64,000 nt of DNA from Aquicoccus sp. G2-2. Its GTDB lineage: Bacteria; Pseudomonadota; Alphaproteobacteria; Rhodobacterales; Rhodobacteraceae. The translations under genes and the position numbers were made by a program. Positions 50,195-58,967 of the stretch are shown here, piece by piece. Position 1 is the stretch's first letter. Every line of letters begins with the position of its first letter. Below the pieces are notes generated by a model. That model did no database searches. It saw only the letters and a program-made list of their open reading frames with translations, and was not told where the DNA came from. The stretch is taken from the NCBI RefSeq assembly GCF_034555965.1, contig NZ_JAYDCK010000003.1:248001-312000 (forward strand), written 5' to 3'.

Positions 50195-50500
50195 TTACGT
50201 ATCGGAGCCTTTTTCCGCTGCCGCCGCCACCGCGAACGCCTCAAACGCCTGCCCCGAAGCGACAAGACAGGTCAGCCCCTGCGCCGTGGTCACCGTGATC
50301 GTCCATGTGCCGCTGGCATCGCTGGCAAAAACCTCGACCAGCGCATTATCCGCGCCCAGCCCGATTGCTTGGCGTTGTTCGCCATAGCTTTGCGCCAACC
50401 GCGCGACCACCTGCTCATGCGGGGCACAATTTCCCGCCGCCTCTGCGCTGCCTGCACCGCTCAGCATGATCAGCACCGCCAATCCGCCCAATAATCTCAT
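50195..50500 (-). CDS. Small secreted protein
   Basis: Protein of 101 residues with a signal peptide (RLLGGLAVLIMLSGAGSAEA) and a short mature domain containing two Cys (GNCAPHEQ and LTCLVASG) that could form a disulfide. I recognise no named family. It is convergent with the permease and divergent from mcl2. The start at 50500 places the signal peptide at the N-terminus; the frame extends upstream without support. Confidence 0.7.
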   Translation of the reverse strand: MRLLGGLAVLIMLSGAGSAEAAGNCAPHEQVVARLAQSYGEQRQAIGLGADNALVEVFASDASGTWTITVTTAQGLTCLVASGQAFEAFAVAAAAEKGSDT

Positions 50501-50676
50501 CTCCGGCCCTTTCTCTGCTGTCCGGTGGATCGGGCACAAGCCTGCGCCGACAGGCATGAAAACAAGGTTAACGCGGCGTGCCAACGACGCAGTTTCTGCG
50601 TTGCGGCAAGAAAGCTCTTGAACAATTCGCGCGAAAAATGCTTCATCCGCGCAAGAATATTTCAACGGAGTGCGCC

Positions 50677-51516
50677 ATGACTCGCCCCTACCGATCTGTC
50701 CTTTACATCCCCGGCTCCAAAGAGCGCGCGCTGGAAAAGGCCCGCTCCCTGCCTGTCGATGCGATCATCTTCGATCTGGAAGATGCGGTCACACCCGATG
50801 CCAAGGTGGCCGCGCGTACCACGCTCACTTCGGCTCTGGCCGAAGGTGGCTATGGCAACCGCACCCGGATTGTCCGTATCAACGGGTTTGACACCGAATG
50901 GGGCCAAGACGATGCCCGCGCCGTGGCCGAGATGCAGGCGGACGCCGTGCTCTTGCCGAAGGTGAACAGCGCGCAGGACATCGCCGCGCTGGCCACCCTG
51001 ACCGGCGATCTTCCGGTCTGGGCAATGATGGAAACGGCGCAGGGCGTCTGGAACGCTATGGAGATTGCCGCGCACCCGCTGGTCTCGGGCTTTGTCGCTG
51101 GCACCAACGATCTTGCCAAGGAACTGAACTGCCGCACCCGCCCCGATCGTCAACCGCTGATGACGGCGCTGCAAATGATGCTGCTGGCCGCGCGCGCACA
51201 TGGGGTGATCGCCGTTGACGGGGTCTATAACCAATTCAAGGACGAAGACGGCCTGCGCGGTGAATGCGAACAGGGCCGCGATTTCGGCTTTGACGGCAAA
51301 ACGCTGATCCATCCGGCGCAGATCGAAATAACCAACGCCGCCTTTTCCCCGTCAGAGGCCGAGGTTGATCTCGCCCGCCGCCAAATTGCCGCGTTCGAAG
51401 AAACCGAGCGCGCAGGGCAGGGGGTCGCCGTTGTCGATGGCCGCATCGTCGAAAACCTGCATGTTGAAACCGCCCGCAAGATCCTCGCCATGGCTAGCAC
51501 GATTGCCGCGCTGTAG
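50677..51516 (+). CDS. mcl2: (3S)-malyl-CoA thioesterase (CitE-like, Mcl2 type)
   Basis: Splits malyl-CoA to malate and CoA, the irreversible end of the EMC pathway in Rhodobacter. The protein has 279 residues. VLYIPGSKERALEKARSL opens the TIM barrel, FDLEDAV (32-38) and MMETAQG with Glu119 are the magnesium site, and GTNDLAKEL follows. The length near 280 and the N-terminus fit the Mcl2 thioesterase better than the roughly 320-residue Mcl1 malyl-CoA lyase. The locus mdh/mcl2/mch/sdh matches the arrangement I recall in Rhodobacter sphaeroides. A citrate-lyase beta role is unlikely because no other citrate lyase genes occur. Confidence 0.85.
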   Translation: MTRPYRSVLYIPGSKERALEKARSLPVDAIIFDLEDAVTPDAKVAARTTLTSALAEGGYGNRTRIVRINGFDTEWGQDDARAVAEMQADAVLLPKVNSAQDIAALATLTGDLPVWAMMETAQGVWNAMEIAAHPLVSGFVAGTNDLAKELNCRTRPDRQPLMTALQMMLLAARAHGVIAVDGVYNQFKDEDGLRGECEQGRDFGFDGKTLIHPAQIEITNAAFSPSEAEVDLARRQIAAFEETERAGQGVAVVDGRIVENLHVETARKILAMASTIAAL

Positions 51517-51598
51517 GGTGGGGTATCAACCCCCGCTTTCCCGTCTGCCCCTGCTCGTCTGCCCCTGATAGTGCCCCCAGATAACAAGGTGTAACCAC

Positions 51599-52144
51599 AT
51601 GACTCTTCTCATTCTCGGTGTCCTGCTCTGGGCGTTTGCCCATCTATTCAAGCGGATTGCCCCCGCTGCCCGCGCCCGGCTGGGTGATCCGGGCAAAGGG
51701 CTGGTCGCCGCTCTGCTGGTGCTTAGCCTTGTGTTGATGGTGCTGGGCTACCGCGCGGCACCGATTGGCGATGTGTTCTGGGGCCGCTCCCCGGCGCTGA
51801 CCGGGATCAACAATCTGCTGATGCTCTTGGCGGTCTATCTCTTTGCCGTGTCGGGCATGAAAACACGACTCGCACGGGTCATCCGCCATCCGATGCTCAC
51901 CGGGGTGAAAACCTGGGCCGTGGCGCATCTCTTGGTCAATGGTGATGTGCCGTCTTTCATCCTCTTTGGCGGGCTGCTCATTTGGGCCGTTGTCGAAGTG
52001 ATCGTGATCAACCGGCAAACCGAATGGGTCAAACCCGCGCCCGCCCCGATGGGCAAGGAAATCCGCGCCGCCATCGGCGCGCTGATTGTCTTCGCGGTGA
52101 TCGCCTTTATCCATACTTGGCTCGGCTATCCGCCCTTCGGCTAA
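51599..52144 (+). CDS. NnrU-family membrane protein
   Basis: Protein of 181 residues with five or so membrane helices. MTLLILGVLLWAFAHLFKRI and RVIRHPMLTGVKTWAVAHLL are NnrU signature blocks; the His and Trp residues are conserved in the family. NnrU was first met in denitrification clusters, but here it lies between mcl2 and mch and no denitrification gene is in the window. Two tandem copies of CGTCTGCCCCTG (51542-51553 and 51556-51567) precede it. Confidence 0.85.
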   Translation: MTLLILGVLLWAFAHLFKRIAPAARARLGDPGKGLVAALLVLSLVLMVLGYRAAPIGDVFWGRSPALTGINNLLMLLAVYLFAVSGMKTRLARVIRHPMLTGVKTWAVAHLLVNGDVPSFILFGGLLIWAVVEVIVINRQTEWVKPAPAPMGKEIRAAIGALIVFAVIAFIHTWLGYPPFG

Positions 52145-52164
52145 GCAGACATCTGGAGGCACCT

Positions 52165-53196
52165 ATGGCCAAAACCAATCCGGGCCGTTTCTTCGAAGAT
52201 TACACACTGGGCGAGGTGATAGACCACGCCGTGCCGCGCACCCTCTCGGGCGGGGAGCGCGCGCTCTATCACGCGCTCTACCCGGCCCGCCATGCGCTTT
52301 ATTCTTCCGACGAATTTGCCCGCAATTGCGGCCTGCCCGCCGCGCCGATTGACGATCTTGCCGGTTTTCACGCGGTATTCGGCAAAACCGTGCCGGATAT
52401 TTCCCTGAACGCCGTTGCCAATCTCGGCTACGCCGAAGGCCGCTGGCACCTGCCGGTGTATCCCGGCGATACCCTGCGCGCGACCTCCGAAGTCATCGGC
52501 CTCAAGCAGAACTCAAACGGTAAATCCGGCGTGGTTTATGTACGCACCCGCGGGCTCAATCAGAATGACGCCGTGGTGCTCGACTATGTGCGCTGGGTCA
52601 TGGTGCGCAAATCCGACCTTGACGCGCCCGCCCCCGAAACGGTGATCCCTGCGTTGCAAAGCGTCATTCCCGCCGCCGATCTCATCATCCCCGCCGGGCT
52701 TGATTTCAGCCGCTATGATTTCACCCTCGCGGGCGAACGCCATCGGTTGCGCGACTATGAGATCGGAGAGCAGATCGACCATGTCGATGGCGTCACGATC
52801 GAGGAAGCCGAACACATGCTCGCCACCCGCCTGTGGCAAAACACCGCCAAGGTGCATTTTGACGCTACCTTCCGCCCCGATGGGCAGCGGTTGATCTATG
52901 GTGGCCATATCATTTCCCTCGCCCGCGCGCTTAGCTTCAACGGTCTCGCCAATGCACAGATGATTGTCGGCCTCAACGGCGGTGCCCATGCCAACCCGTG
53001 CTTTTCGGGGCTGACGGTGAAGGCGTGGTCGGAAGTGCTCGACACCGCCGAAACCGCAGCACCGGGGGTAGGGGCCATCCGCCTGCGCCTCGTGGCAATC
53101 TCCGGCGGCGCGCCATTCACCCTCAAAGGGCCGGATGGTAAATATCTCCCGGATGTCTTGCTTGATCTCGATTACTGGGCTTTGATGCCAACATGA
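52165..53196 (+). CDS. mch: Mesaconyl-CoA hydratase
   Basis: Adds water to mesaconyl-CoA to give beta-methylmalyl-CoA in the EMC pathway. The protein has 343 residues, two MaoC-type hot-dog domains in tandem. NPGRFFEDYTLGEVIDHAVP is the MaoC opening of the first domain; LRDYEIGEQIDHVDGVTIEE opens the second, and GGHIISLARALSFNGL carries the later helix. GGAGG lies upstream of the ATG. Its substrate is the product of Mcd at the other end of the window. The start overlaps nothing, but the downstream gene overlaps its stop. Confidence 0.88.
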   Translation: MAKTNPGRFFEDYTLGEVIDHAVPRTLSGGERALYHALYPARHALYSSDEFARNCGLPAAPIDDLAGFHAVFGKTVPDISLNAVANLGYAEGRWHLPVYPGDTLRATSEVIGLKQNSNGKSGVVYVRTRGLNQNDAVVLDYVRWVMVRKSDLDAPAPETVIPALQSVIPAADLIIPAGLDFSRYDFTLAGERHRLRDYEIGEQIDHVDGVTIEEAEHMLATRLWQNTAKVHFDATFRPDGQRLIYGGHIISLARALSFNGLANAQMIVGLNGGAHANPCFSGLTVKAWSEVLDTAETAAPGVGAIRLRLVAISGGAPFTLKGPDGKYLPDVLLDLDYWALMPT

Positions 53197-53618
53197 AACT
53201 CCTGATCGCCGCTCTCGCCCTCGTGGCTGCTGGCCCCGCTCTTGCCGATCCCGTTTGCGAGATGCGCGGGGCAGAGCCGTTGCCGGTTTTCGAAACCGCC
53301 AAGGCCGCGTTCCTCAAGGGCGATTTTAGCGCCTTTCTCGGCTCCGCGACCGTGCTGATGCGGGGCGAACGCGCCGCACTCGAAGCGCCGCTCGCCAAGC
53401 TTGCCGACCTGGTGCCTTCCGGGTTTGACAGCTGCCAAACCATTCTTCAGCGCCGTGATATCGGAGGGCTGGTTCAGGAAGTCACCACGTTTGACATCCC
53501 CGGCAAGTCATTCCCGATCTCGCTCTATCTGCAAGCCGCGCCCGTCAAAGGCGCAATGGGCATCACCTCACTCAGCTACAACTCCAAGCTTGATACGGTG
53601 CTGAACGAACTGCATTAA
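53193..53618 (+). CDS. Secreted protein of unknown function after mch
   Basis: Protein of 141 residues with a signal peptide (KLLIAALALVAAGPALA) and a mature domain with two Cys (PVCEMRGAEP, FDSCQTILQRRDIGG). It starts four bases inside the end of mch (ATGA), so it is translationally coupled. I recognise no family. The fold could be a small alpha/beta periplasmic domain. Confidence 0.72.
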   Translation: MKLLIAALALVAAGPALADPVCEMRGAEPLPVFETAKAAFLKGDFSAFLGSATVLMRGERAALEAPLAKLADLVPSGFDSCQTILQRRDIGGLVQEVTTFDIPGKSFPISLYLQAAPVKGAMGITSLSYNSKLDTVLNELH

Positions 53619-53981
53619 GCGTGAAGCAGGGCGTTTGATCGGGTGGGCTTGCGGCGCTTGTTCTGGCGATGTTCATCGTGATCACAAAACCCGCAACGGC
53701 CTTTGCTGCAATAACAAGAGCTTCCGATAGACAGATCAGTTAAGGCGATAATTCCTGCCGAGAAGGCTCATTATGTGATCACGTATGTATAAATATGATC
53801 ACGATACCCCGATCACAGCGGAAATCCGCAGGAAATCCACCCAAAAATGCGCAAACCCGCGTGACTCTCCCCGCCCAACCGTTCTAAGGAAGGTCAAGGC
53901 AAAGCCTGTGCCCCAAGCGCCCGCACCGCGCGCGCCATCGGAACGGGGCGCAAACTGACGCAGCAAGGGGGAACCACGCTC
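53619..53981. promoter_or_regulatory. sdhC upstream region with repeated TGATCAC motifs
   Basis: This 363-base gap has no gene. It contains CGTGATCACAAA (53677-53688), TGTGATCACG (53774-53783), ATGATCACG (53795-53803) and GATCACAG (53811-53818). The first is identical to 12 bases of the inverted repeat upstream of sucC. The clustering suggests operator sites for a shared regulator of TCA genes. I could not define a -35/-10 pair with confidence. Confidence 0.55.
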
Positions 53982-54371
53982 ATGGCCGAGACAAAGCAAG
54001 TCGAACGCCCGCTTTCACCATTCATGCTGGGCAAGTATTACCGCTTCCAGATCGTTTCGGTCACGTCAATCCTGACCCGCATCACCGGCAACGCGCTGAT
54101 TGTGTCCGCCGCCCTGATCGTCTGGTGGTTGCTCGCCGCGTCCACATCACCGGCCTATTTCGCCACCGCCAACGCGGTGCTGACCTCATGGTTCGGTGAT
54201 CTGGTGCTGGCGCTTTCGGTGCTTGGTATCTGGTATCACTACCTCACCGGCCTGCGGCATCTTTACTACGATGCTGGTCATGGGCTTGAGATCAAGACCG
54301 CTGAAAGGCTCGGCTGGGCCTGCCTGATCGGCTCGGTCGCCCTTACCGTCATCACCCTTCTCATCGTGTAA
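53982..54371 (+). CDS. sdhC: Succinate dehydrogenase cytochrome b556 subunit
   Basis: Membrane anchor and heme b subunit of complex II, 129 residues. RPLSPFMLGKYYRFQI at the N-terminus and three membrane helices are typical. The heme-ligand block is WYHYLTGLRHLYYDAGHG. The gene opens the sdhCDAB operon and is followed by sdhD after 11 bases. Confidence 0.96.
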   Translation: MAETKQVERPLSPFMLGKYYRFQIVSVTSILTRITGNALIVSAALIVWWLLAASTSPAYFATANAVLTSWFGDLVLALSVLGIWYHYLTGLRHLYYDAGHGLEIKTAERLGWACLIGSVALTVITLLIV

Positions 54372-54382
54372 GGAGAAAACAG

Positions 54383-54754
54383 ATGCGCTACCTTACCGAC
54401 CGCAAACGCGCCGAAGGCAAAGGCGCTTCGGGAACCGGAACCGAACATCACTGGAAGATGAGCGTTTCCGCCGTCGCACTGGCCTTCATGATCCCGACCT
54501 TCGTGGTGATCGTCGGGCGCGCCATCGGTCAAAGTCACGACGCGGTGCTCGCCATTTTCGCCAACCCCTTCGTGGCAATCCTCACCGGGCTTACGCTTTT
54601 CGTTTCCATGATGCACTTCAAGGGCGGCGCTCAGACGATGATCGAAGATTACTGGGGCGGATCGCTTCGCAAGGGGCTGATCATGCTGGCAATTGGCCTT
54701 GCGTGGGCTGTTACCGCGACCGGCCTTTTCGCACTGGCCAAAATCGCGCTCTAG
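54383..54754 (+). CDS. sdhD: Succinate dehydrogenase hydrophobic anchor subunit
   Basis: Second membrane anchor of complex II, 123 residues, three helices. [20 protein letters not shown] and [12 protein letters not shown] open the protein, and [16 protein letters not shown] holds the expected His-Asp-Tyr region near the quinone/heme site. AAGGAG lies upstream of the ATG. Confidence 0.94.
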   Translation: MRYLTDRKRAEGKGASGTGTEHHWKMSVSAVALAFMIPTFVVIVGRAIGQSHDAVLAIFANPFVAILTGLTLFVSMMHFKGGAQTMIEDYWGGSLRKGLIMLAIGLAWAVTATGLFALAKIAL

Positions 54755-54818
54755 ACGGGCAGGCCGCATCGCCGTCTTCCGCCAGAGCGGACAAAAGTTA
54801 AAGGAGTGGTTCAGAGCC

Positions 54819-56624
54819 ATGGCTGAATACGAATACGAAACACATGAATACGATGTCGTGGTGGTCGGCGCCGGCGGTGCCGGGCTGCGCGCGACGCTGG
54901 GTATGGCCGAACAGGGGCTGAAAACCGCCTGCGTGACCAAGGTTTTCCCAACCCGCTCACATACCGTCGCCGCACAGGGCGGTATCGCCGCCAGCCTCAG
55001 CAACATGGGGCCGGACAACTGGCAATGGCACCTTTATGATACCATCAAAGGGTCCGACTGGCTCGGTGATGCCGACGCGATGGAATACCTAGTCCGCCAC
55101 GCGCCCACCGCGGTTTACGAGCTTGAACATTACGGCGTGCCGTTCTCGCGCACCGAAGAGGGCACGATCTACCAGCGCCCATTCGGCGGCCACACGACAG
55201 AGTTCGGCGAAGGCCCGCCGGTGCAGCGCACCTGCGCCGCCGCCGACCGCACCGGCCACGCCATTCTGCACACGCTCTATGGGCAAAGCCTCAAGCAGCA
55301 GGCGGAATTCTTCATCGAATATTTCGCCATTGACCTGATCATGTCCGATGATGGCGTTTGTCAGGGTGTGCTGTGCTGGAAACTCGACGACGGCACGCTG
55401 CATCTGTTCAGCGCCAAAATGACTGTGCTGGCCACCGGCGGCTATGGCCGCGCGTTCTTCAGCTGCACCTCGGCGCATACCTGCACCGGCGATGGCGGCG
55501 GCATGATCGCACGCGCCGGCCTGCCGCTTCAGGACATGGAATTCGTGCAGTTCCACCCCACCGGCATTTACGGCGCGGGCTGCCTGATCACCGAAGGCGC
55601 GCGCGGTGAAGGTGCTTATCTCACCAATTCCGAGGGCGAGCGTTTCATGGAACGCTACGCGCCTACCTACAAGGATCTGGCCAGCCGTGATGTGGTGTCG
55701 CGCTGCATGACGATGGAAATCCGCGAAGGCCGCGGCGTGGGCGAGAACAAGGATCACCTCTTCCTCAACCTCAGCCACCTGCCGCCCGAAACGCTGCATC
55801 TGCGCCTGCCGGGTATTTCGGAATCCGCCCGCATTTTCTCCGGCGTTGATCTGACCAAGGAACCGATCCCGGTTCTGCCGACGGTGCATTACAACATGGG
55901 CGGCATCCCCACGACCTACCACGGGGAGGTGCTGAACCCGACCAAGGATGATCCGGATCGGGTTTCCCCCGGCCTGATGGCGGTGGGCGAGGCGGGCTGC
56001 GCCTCTGTCCACGGGGCCAACCGGCTTGGCTCCAACTCGCTGATTGATCTGGTGGTGTTTGGCCGTGCCGCGGCCTTGCGGGCTGCTGAAATCGTCGATC
56101 CCGATGCGGCGGTGCCGACAGCGAACAAAGCCAGCGTCGAAAAGGCGCTAGAGCGGTTTGACGGCATTCGCAACGCCACGGGCGGCACACCCACCGCCGA
56201 GCTGCGCATGGAAATGCAGAAAACCATGCAAGAGGACGCCGCCGTTTTCCGCACCGACAAAACATTGGCCGAAGGTGTGAAGAAGATGGACAAGGTCGCC
56301 GCCAAGCTCAACGATCTGCACGTCACCGACCGCAGCCTTGTGTGGAACACCGACCTGATGGAAACGCTGGAACTGACCAACCTCATGCCCAATGCGCTCG
56401 CCACCATCCACGGTGCCGAGGCGCGCAAGGAAAGCCGTGGCGCGCACGCGCACGAAGATTACCCCGACCGCGACGACAAGAAATGGCGCAAGCACACGCT
56501 GGCCCATGTCGCGGGCAACAAGGTCAAGCTGGACTACCGCCCGGTTCATGTCGATCCGCTGACGCCCGAAAAGGATGGCGGCATCCCGGTCAAGAAAATC
56601 GCGCCGAAGACGCGGGTCTATTGA
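54819..56624 (+). CDS. sdhA: Succinate dehydrogenase flavoprotein subunit
   Basis: Covalent FAD subunit oxidising succinate to fumarate; 601 residues. [20 protein letters not shown] is the dinucleotide motif and [10 protein letters not shown] holds the FAD-linking His48. [20 protein letters not shown] and [20 protein letters not shown] are active-site blocks. The start at 54819 follows AAAGGAG. The stop overlaps the TTG of the small lipoprotein gene. Confidence 0.98.
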   Translation: MAEYEYETHEYDVVVVGAGGAGLRATLGMAEQGLKTACVTKVFPTRSHTVAAQGGIAASLSNMGPDNWQWHLYDTIKGSDWLGDADAMEYLVRHAPTAVYELEHYGVPFSRTEEGTIYQRPFGGHTTEFGEGPPVQRTCAAADRTGHAILHTLYGQSLKQQAEFFIEYFAIDLIMSDDGVCQGVLCWKLDDGTLHLFSAKMTVLATGGYGRAFFSCTSAHTCTGDGGGMIARAGLPLQDMEFVQFHPTGIYGAGCLITEGARGEGAYLTNSEGERFMERYAPTYKDLASRDVVSRCMTMEIREGRGVGENKDHLFLNLSHLPPETLHLRLPGISESARIFSGVDLTKEPIPVLPTVHYNMGGIPTTYHGEVLNPTKDDPDRVSPGLMAVGEAGCASVHGANRLGSNSLIDLVVFGRAAALRAAEIVDPDAAVPTANKASVEKALERFDGIRNATGGTPTAELRMEMQKTMQEDAAVFRTDKTLAEGVKKMDKVAAKLNDLHVTDRSLVWNTDLMETLELTNLMPNALATIHGAEARKESRGAHAHEDYPDRDDKKWRKHTLAHVAGNKVKLDYRPVHVDPLTPEKDGGIPVKKIAPKTRVY

Positions 56625-56941
56625 CCCGCGCGGCCCTGATCCTGGCGCTTGGCGCGCTGGCCGGTTGCACGGCGGTGCAGCAGGCCGCCGATGATGTCGC
56701 GCGTGGCCAAGCCAAGACGGCGGTGAACGGCGTCGTTGCGCAGCGGTTTCCCGGCGTCAACGCGGCGCCGATCACCAATTGCATCATCGACAGCGCCACC
56801 TCGCCGGAGATTCTGCAAATCGCAGGTAGCTCCGCCACCGGGGCAACCGCCGAAGTGGTGCAACAGGTATCGAAAATTACCCAACGCCCGGAAACGCTTG
56901 CCTGCATGTCAAAGCAGGGCCTGACGTTGTTGAAACTCTGA
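56621..56941 (+). CDS. Small lipoprotein in the sdh operon
   Basis: Protein of 106 residues starting at TTG 56621, which overlaps the sdhA stop (TTGA). [15 protein letters not shown] is a lipoprotein signal with lipobox LAGC. The mature part ([20 protein letters not shown], two Cys near residues 53 and 95) is not a family I can name. The tight overlap argues it is a real gene co-translated with sdhA. A role in complex II assembly is only a guess. Confidence 0.75.
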   Translation: MTRAALILALGALAGCTAVQQAADDVARGQAKTAVNGVVAQRFPGVNAAPITNCIIDSATSPEILQIAGSSATGATAEVVQQVSKITQRPETLACMSKQGLTLLKL

Positions 56942-56951
56942 AAGGCAAAGG

Positions 56952-57773
56952 ATGCGCGCCGCCAATCATACCGTGCCCCGTCGCCTGATCATCCACTTGG
57001 GTGTTCAGAAGACCGGCTCGACCGCGCTGCACCATTTCTTGCAGTCAAACCATGCCGCACTGGCCGGGCGGCTTGACGTGATGACCCCCGTTAAGGGCAG
57101 CGCCATGCGTGAACTGGGCCGCCTCGCCGCGCGGTTTTCGCTCTCGGCGTCCGAAGAACCCGCGTTCCTTGCGGCAATCGACACGGTGAGAACAGCACTT
57201 GCGCAAGGGCAGGGCACTTGCCTGCTCAGCCACGAAAATCTGCCCGGTGCCATGCCGGGGCGGGGCGGCGTCACCGCGCTCTTCCCCCAGCTTGAGGCGA
57301 TCATCGCCCGGCTGGAGGCGCGTCTCGCACCCCATCGCCCCGAATACGCGCTTTACACCCGCGCCATGCCCGCCTGGAAACGCTCGGTCCACAATCAGGC
57401 GGTGCGCTCTGACAATTACACCGGCACGCTCCCGGAATTTCTCGCTGAAACCGCGGCAGTGACCGATTGGCAGCCACTCGCCGCCCGGCTTGACGCTGCC
57501 GCACCGGGGCGCGCCCATATCTTCCGGCTGGAGGATGAGCCCGACAGCACCCGCCCCGGCCAGCAGCTTTTGCGCCTTGCCGGGCTGTCGGCGGACGAGA
57601 TTGCAACCCTTGCGCCGCTTAGCGGCAAACGAAACCCCAGCCTGAATTCCGGTGCCTTGGAATTTATGCGCCTTCTCAATGGATTGGACCTTGCCCGCCC
57701 GGCGCGCCGCGCCGTGGCGGACCTGATTCACCAAAATCCGGCATTGTTCACCACGCATTGCCCGGCCCGATGA
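56952..57773 (+). CDS. Sulfotransferase-like P-loop protein in the sdh operon
   Basis: Protein of 273 residues. The N-terminal IIHLGVQKTGSTALHHFL (13-30) is the 5'-phosphosulfate-binding loop of sulfotransferases, with the KTGST core. LLSHENLPG and later AHIFRLEDEPDSTR fit the family strand order. Identity of acceptor and activity are unknown; some members of this fold in Rhodobacteraceae have no known sulfotransferase role. It sits between sdhA/lipoprotein and sdhB, 10 and 15 bases from its neighbours, splitting the usual sdhA-sdhB pair. Confidence 0.78.
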   Translation: MRAANHTVPRRLIIHLGVQKTGSTALHHFLQSNHAALAGRLDVMTPVKGSAMRELGRLAARFSLSASEEPAFLAAIDTVRTALAQGQGTCLLSHENLPGAMPGRGGVTALFPQLEAIIARLEARLAPHRPEYALYTRAMPAWKRSVHNQAVRSDNYTGTLPEFLAETAAVTDWQPLAARLDAAAPGRAHIFRLEDEPDSTRPGQQLLRLAGLSADEIATLAPLSGKRNPSLNSGALEFMRLLNGLDLARPARRAVADLIHQNPALFTTHCPAR

Positions 57774-57788
57774 CGAAAGGATAGACCC

Positions 57789-58574
57789 ATGGTTCAACTT
57801 ACCCTGCCCAAAAACTCCCGGATGACAACGGGCAAGACATGGCCAAAGCCCGAAGGCGCCGCCAACCTGCGCAAGTTTCAGGTCTATCGCTGGACCCCGG
57901 ATGACGGTGAAAACCCGCGCATTGATACCTATTTCGTCGACCTTGACGATTGCGGCCCGATGGTTCTCGACGCGCTGCTTTATATCAAGAACAAGATCGA
58001 CCCGACGCTGGCCTTCCGCCGCTCCTGCCGCGAAGGGATTTGCGGCTCATGCTCGATGAATATCGACGGCATCAACACGCTGGCCTGCATCTACGGCATG
58101 GATGAAATCAAGGGCGACAAGACGATCAAGATCAACCCGCTGCCGCATATGCCGGTGGTGCGTGACCTGATCCCGGATCTCACGCACTTTTACGCACAGC
58201 ACGCCTCCATCATGCCGTGGCTCGAAACCAAGACAAACGAGCCGCAAAAAGAATGGAAGCAATCCATCGAAGACCGCGAAAAGCTCGACGGCCTTTATGA
58301 ATGCGTGATGTGCGCCTGTTGCAGCACGGCCTGCCCGTCCTATTGGTGGAATGGCGACAAATACCTCGGCCCGGCCGCGCTCCTGCACGCTTACCGCTGG
58401 ATCAACGACAGCCGCGATGAAGCCACCGGAGAGCGGCTTGACGGCCTCGAAGACCCGTTCAAGCTCTATCGCTGCCATACCATCATGAACTGCACCAAAA
58501 CCTGCCCCAAAGGGCTGAACCCCGCCAAGGCCATTGCCGACATTAAACGCCTGATGGTCAACCGGGTGGTGTGA
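57789..58574 (+). CDS. sdhB: Succinate dehydrogenase iron-sulfur subunit
   Basis: Electron-carrying subunit of complex II, 261 residues. The 2Fe-2S cluster is held by [15 protein letters not shown] and the following Cys. The 4Fe-4S and 3Fe-4S sites are in [16 protein letters not shown] and [27 protein letters not shown] stands before the ATG. Its stop overlaps the next ATG (TGATG). Confidence 0.97.
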   Translation: MVQLTLPKNSRMTTGKTWPKPEGAANLRKFQVYRWTPDDGENPRIDTYFVDLDDCGPMVLDALLYIKNKIDPTLAFRRSCREGICGSCSMNIDGINTLACIYGMDEIKGDKTIKINPLPHMPVVRDLIPDLTHFYAQHASIMPWLETKTNEPQKEWKQSIEDREKLDGLYECVMCACCSTACPSYWWNGDKYLGPAALLHAYRWINDSRDEATGERLDGLEDPFKLYRCHTIMNCTKTCPKGLNPAKAIADIKRLMVNRVV

Positions 58575-58876
58575 TGGCCACACCGCCGAAACCCGAAGCC
58601 GAAGCGCGGCTGGAGTTCCGCTCAAACGAAGAGTTTCGCCTCGCCTGCGGCACGCTGGCGGGGCGGTTGCATTACCTCAACCGTGTGTCAGGCGGCGAAA
58701 GCCGTTTTTCGGCGCAGGTGGCTGATCTGCTGACCCGCCTTGGCCGAACGTTCGAGGCCTTCGGCAAAGACCCCGAGATTACCAAGGCTTTCGGGAATGG
58801 CTGGGAAAAAGGCATCCTCAACGACGAGGAGCAGCGCGCCTATCTCTTCAAGCTGCTCTTTGACGGCAAGGATTGA
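58574..58876 (+). CDS. Unknown 100-residue protein after sdhB
   Basis: Soluble, helical protein of 100 residues, translationally coupled to sdhB through TGATG. The segment RLHYLNRVSGGESRFSAQVA and the end KGILNDEEQRAYLFKLLFDG show no family I recognise. No Cys is typical of a cluster-carrier. Operon position is the only hint of a link to complex II. Confidence 0.75.
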   Translation: MATPPKPEAEARLEFRSNEEFRLACGTLAGRLHYLNRVSGGESRFSAQVADLLTRLGRTFEAFGKDPEITKAFGNGWEKGILNDEEQRAYLFKLLFDGKD

Positions 58877-58967
58877 CCACTTGCGCACCGCCGCAAAATA
58901 ATCGTTCTGGATTCGACCACTCCGGTGTAGCCTGAAGCTTGGAAAAGCGCGAAGGAAGGGTGCAGCC

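Noticed and set aside
50677..51516. Citrate lyase beta subunit (citE)
   Set aside because: No citD, citF or citC is present, and the neighbours mch, mdh and sdh point to malyl-CoA metabolism.
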